DNA from: UBA8106 sp913052135
GTDB taxonomy: Bacteria > Acidobacteriota > Vicinamibacteria > Vicinamibacterales > UBA823
DNA length: 7,707 bases
Reading direction: 5' to 3'
Assembly: GCA_913052135.1 (NCBI GenBank)
Contig: CAJXDY010000074.1
Coordinates: 1 to 7,707, forward strand
The position numbers and the translations under genes are program-made. Position 1 is the stretch's first letter; every line of letters begins with the position of its first letter. The notes under the pieces were generated by a model, which ran no database searches, was not told the origin of the DNA, and saw only the letters and a list, made by a program, of their open reading frames with translations. This document shows positions 5,916 through 7,707 of the stretch, piece after piece.

Positions 5916-7385
5916 TTATTGTTGCTCGTTGTCGGTTGTTTCTACTTGACGAGTCAAATCTTGGCTGTCGATGGTGTACTCAGTGAAGGCCTGGTACATT
6001 TCGTCCCAACTCTGATCACCCCAGTAGACTTCAAGTTGCGGACCAGGATTCCACCGATTATTTAATGAGTTGTCGTAGACACCAATGCCGGTAATCTTGC
6101 TCCCCGCCGGTATGTGCATCGGCTCAGCCAACTCATAATGAATCTGCCAGTTGAAGTCGAACTCCGGGACATCGAGAACGGTGTCTTCACGGCCATCAGG
6201 GTAAGTCACTACCCAGCGTAGGCTTTTGCCTCGAAGGTGCATGTGGGGAGACAAGCCGTAAAGAGTGATCGGTTCAGTAATCGGAGTAATGCCCGTAATT
6301 TTCCAATTTCCTTCATAGGGGGGAATATTGGGAATCTTTGGTCGGACCCGCTCGCCGTTCTCGTCCAGAGTTGGTACGATTTCTTCACCTTGCACGATAT
6401 AAATATCATGGCCGAAGGCACTCGTTGGGACCGGATTTCCAGCTTGGCGCGTGAGAACTTCATGGGTCACTGGTTTCGTATTGAACCAGAGTCCAAGTTT
6501 CGATTGATCCGTTTCAACTTGCCCGACGGCGTTATAGTGCATGGTGAATCGAACGTATTTTCCAGCTGTGACGCGTTTGCCCGTGCCCGGCATGAAACGT
6601 TCGACGCCGCGTCCCGGCACATATGAGATGAGCTTGCTGCTTCCAGCTAGGTTGAATTGATTAAAGACCTGCTGTTCGATTCTCGTAGAATTCTTGCGGC
6701 TTAATTTCGAGGCCGCGTCCCGATCGAGCACTTCACCGTCAAGTGTTTCAAGGATGCCGTGATCGCCAACTCGTGTTCCTGGCGGCAGATCGACGACGTA
6801 GGCACCGGCATGATGCACCACGCTTCGATTCGAGGGACGAAATTCAATGACTTCCGCGAAGCGGTCTTCGTTCCATGGAATTGCCACATAAAAATCTAAA
6901 TAGTCTTCTTGGCCTTCTGCGGCGATTTCATATTCAACGGGCAATTCGAACACATAGTCCGGTTCGCCATCTTTATAGGTCCAATTTTCTGGAAAATCTG
7001 GCAAGGCTGGTAGATCGCCCTCACCTCGGGGTGCTCCTCCGTCGACCCACGCCACAAGGGTGTCGATGGTCGCTTGGTCGAGGATGCGTTCGTCACGGAA
7101 TGTGCCACTGCTATTGTGTGGGTCAGCTAACCATGGCGGCATTTCACCAGCGAGCACCGTGTCTTTTATGGCGCGTGCCCACGGCCGTGTATCCCGATAT
7201 GTTATTAAAGACATCGGTGCAATATCCCCCGGTCGGTGACAGCTAGTACAGTTGCCGTAGAGTATTGGAGCGACATCTTTAGTGAATGTTGGGATGGCTT
7301 CCGACGCGTCGTTTGCCGATAGGGCGGTGTGGCCGCCGGCAGCAACAACAAATGCGAGGATGAGCAGACCCTTGATAGGATTCAT
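5916..7385 (-). CDS. Exported cytochrome c fused to PHM-type copper ascorbate-dependent-like monooxygenase
   Basis: A 489-residue protein joining a c-type cytochrome domain to a copper type II monooxygenase of the peptidylglycine alpha-hydroxylating (PHM)/dopamine beta-monooxygenase type. Signal peptide about 1-24 (LSA|ND). The haem site is C46-x-x-C49-H50 with a possible axial Met82 (GEMPPW). Copper ligands can be matched to PHM: H191/H192 (VVHHAG) and H283 (FTMHYN) for one copper; H381/H383 (SPHMHLRGK) and M463 (WDEMYQ) for the other, catalytic copper. With every ligand present it should use O2 to hydroxylate a C-H bond in the periplasm, perhaps receiving electrons through its own haem. The substrate is unknown. 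The start at 7385 has AAGGAG 6 nt upstream and leads straight into the signal peptide; an ATG at 7430 would put 15 polar residues before it and lacks a good site. It is the first gene of the minus-strand cluster that includes a PAL-like lyase. Confidence 0.88.
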   Translation of the reverse strand: MNPIKGLLILAFVVAAGGHTALSANDASEAIPTFTKDVAPILYGNCTSCHRPGDIAPMSLITYRDTRPWARAIKDTVLAGEMPPWLADPHNSSGTFRDERILDQATIDTLVAWVDGGAPRGEGDLPALPDFPENWTYKDGEPDYVFELPVEYEIAAEGQEDYLDFYVAIPWNEDRFAEVIEFRPSNRSVVHHAGAYVVDLPPGTRVGDHGILETLDGEVLDRDAASKLSRKNSTRIEQQVFNQFNLAGSSKLISYVPGRGVERFMPGTGKRVTAGKYVRFTMHYNAVGQVETDQSKLGLWFNTKPVTHEVLTRQAGNPVPTSAFGHDIYIVQGEEIVPTLDENGERVRPKIPNIPPYEGNWKITGITPITEPITLYGLSPHMHLRGKSLRWVVTYPDGREDTVLDVPEFDFNWQIHYELAEPMHIPAGSKITGIGVYDNSLNNRWNPGPQLEVYWGDQSWDEMYQAFTEYTIDSQDLTRQVETTDNEQQ

Positions 7386-7391
7386 GAATGA

Positions 7392-7397
7392 CTCCTT
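7392..7397 (-). promoter_or_regulatory. Ribosome binding site deciding the monooxygenase start
   Basis: Minus-strand AAGGAG with a 6-nt spacer to the ATG at 7385, the strongest Shine-Dalgarno match in the window. It decides against the upstream in-frame ATG at 7430. Confidence 0.75.
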
Positions 7398-7430
7398 CGA
7401 CCCTGTAGGGGCCGACGAGATGTGTGTCAA

Positions 7431-7707
7431 ATGGCCCTAACAACCAGACTGAGAAGACGTTACCCCGTGTCAGGGAAACTGTCAATCCGATTTCGATGGA
7501 ATCGGATCACCGATTTGATAGGACCACGGTTCAGACGGTCAATAGTGGGTGTTTTGGCCGGTTTCTTGCTGTTTACTAGCTCAACTCAAGCCCACGACCT
7601 TGAGTTCACGTTTGCGGTGGTGGTGTTACGCTCCGACGGTAGCTATCAGGCCGATATTACAGTCGATTTAGATGCCCTGGCCTTAGGGGTAGGCCTTGGT
7701 GCCAATT
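7431..7707 (+). CDS. Exported protein, N-terminal part, cut by window end
   Basis: An open plus-strand frame runs off the right edge, 92 codons from the ATG at 7431. A clear signal peptide, RFRRSIVGVLAGFLLFTSS ending TQA, is followed by a mature start HDLEFTFAVVVLRSDGSYQA and then DITVDLDALALGVGLG. The true start is unresolved: the ATG puts an Arg-rich stretch of about 28 residues ahead of an in-frame TTG at 7515, from which a normal-length signal peptide would begin, and the longer version overlaps the divergent promoter of the monooxygenase gene. The AHDL...DG...VDLDAL pattern is loosely like the exported N-terminal region of some HupE/UreJ-related membrane proteins, but too little is visible to assign a family. 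If cleavage follows Ala, histidine would be the first mature residue. It is transcribed divergently from the copper monooxygenase. Confidence 0.6.
   Translation, partial: MALTTRLRRRYPVSGKLSIRFRWNRITDLIGPRFRRSIVGVLAGFLLFTSSTQAHDLEFTFAVVVLRSDGSYQADITVDLDALALGVGLGAN
7457..7485 (-). promoter_or_regulatory. Candidate sigma70 promoter for the monooxygenase gene
   Basis: Minus-strand TTGACA (7480-7485, perfect -35) and TAACGT (7457-7462, keeping the key T, A and final T of the -10) are separated by exactly 17 nt. Transcription would start near 7450, leaving a leader of about 65 nt before the ATG at 7385. A second TTGACA at 7425-7430 has a 17-nt spacer to TACAGG (7402-7407), but its start point would fall on the ribosome binding site, so the distal one is the better candidate. 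Confidence 0.5.

Noticed and set aside
6237..7246. Plus-strand open frames across the monooxygenase gene (6237-6626, 6875-7246)
   Set aside because: They run opposite the well-supported cytochrome/copper gene and show no recognisable domain.
7386..7430. Longer start of the copper monooxygenase at 7430
   Set aside because: It would place 15 polar residues ahead of the signal peptide, and the AAGGAG site belongs to the ATG at 7385.

Overview
The window comes from a bacterial chromosome of intermediate base composition and holds six complete protein genes plus the 5' part of a seventh. I see no RNA gene, insertion sequence, CRISPR array or long repeat. Four of the five complete genes from the rhamnosidase rightwards, plus the partial gene, show Sec-type signal peptides with AxA-like cleavage sites, and one encodes a CxxCH cytochrome fused to a copper monooxygenase. 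That protein repertoire (exported cytochrome-copper monooxygenase, NHL propellers, small CV-type OB-like exported proteins, GH78) is typical of environmental Gram-negative heterotrophs such as Acidobacteriota. The lineage is an inference from protein style, not a proven placement.

Left part, plus strand: a stand-alone PD-(D/E)XK nuclease of the RecB/Cas4 type with two CxxC pairs (146-904), in visibly more A+T-rich DNA, followed by a large exported GH78 alpha-L-rhamnosidase (967-3759) with both catalytic glutamates. The rhamnosidase runs tail to tail into, and overlaps by 14 nt, the last gene of a minus-strand cluster.

Right part, minus strand, in transcription order: an exported cytochrome c / PHM-type copper monooxygenase (7385-5916), a strong hairpin (5849-5879), an exported lipocalin-like/DUF1579-like protein (5818-5195), an exported six-bladed NHL propeller resembling peptidyl-alpha-hydroxyglycine amidating lyase, PAL (5175-4129), and a small exported OB-like protein (4108-3746). 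The last three lie 19-20 nt apart with Shine-Dalgarno sites and look like one operon. A divergent exported protein starts at the right edge and is cut by the window end.

The most interesting feature is the pairing of a PHM-like enzyme, with all five His and the Met copper ligands recognisable, with a PAL-like lyase that keeps the three zinc His and the Arg/Tyr/Arg substrate residues. In animals these two activities are the two halves of peptidylglycine alpha-amidating monooxygenase (PAM). The cluster may therefore encode a periplasmic two-step oxidative N-dealkylation (amidation-like) pathway, with the fused cytochrome handling electrons and the lipocalin-like protein a possible carrier of a hydrophobic substrate. 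The residue patterns are seen directly; the pathway is a hypothesis.
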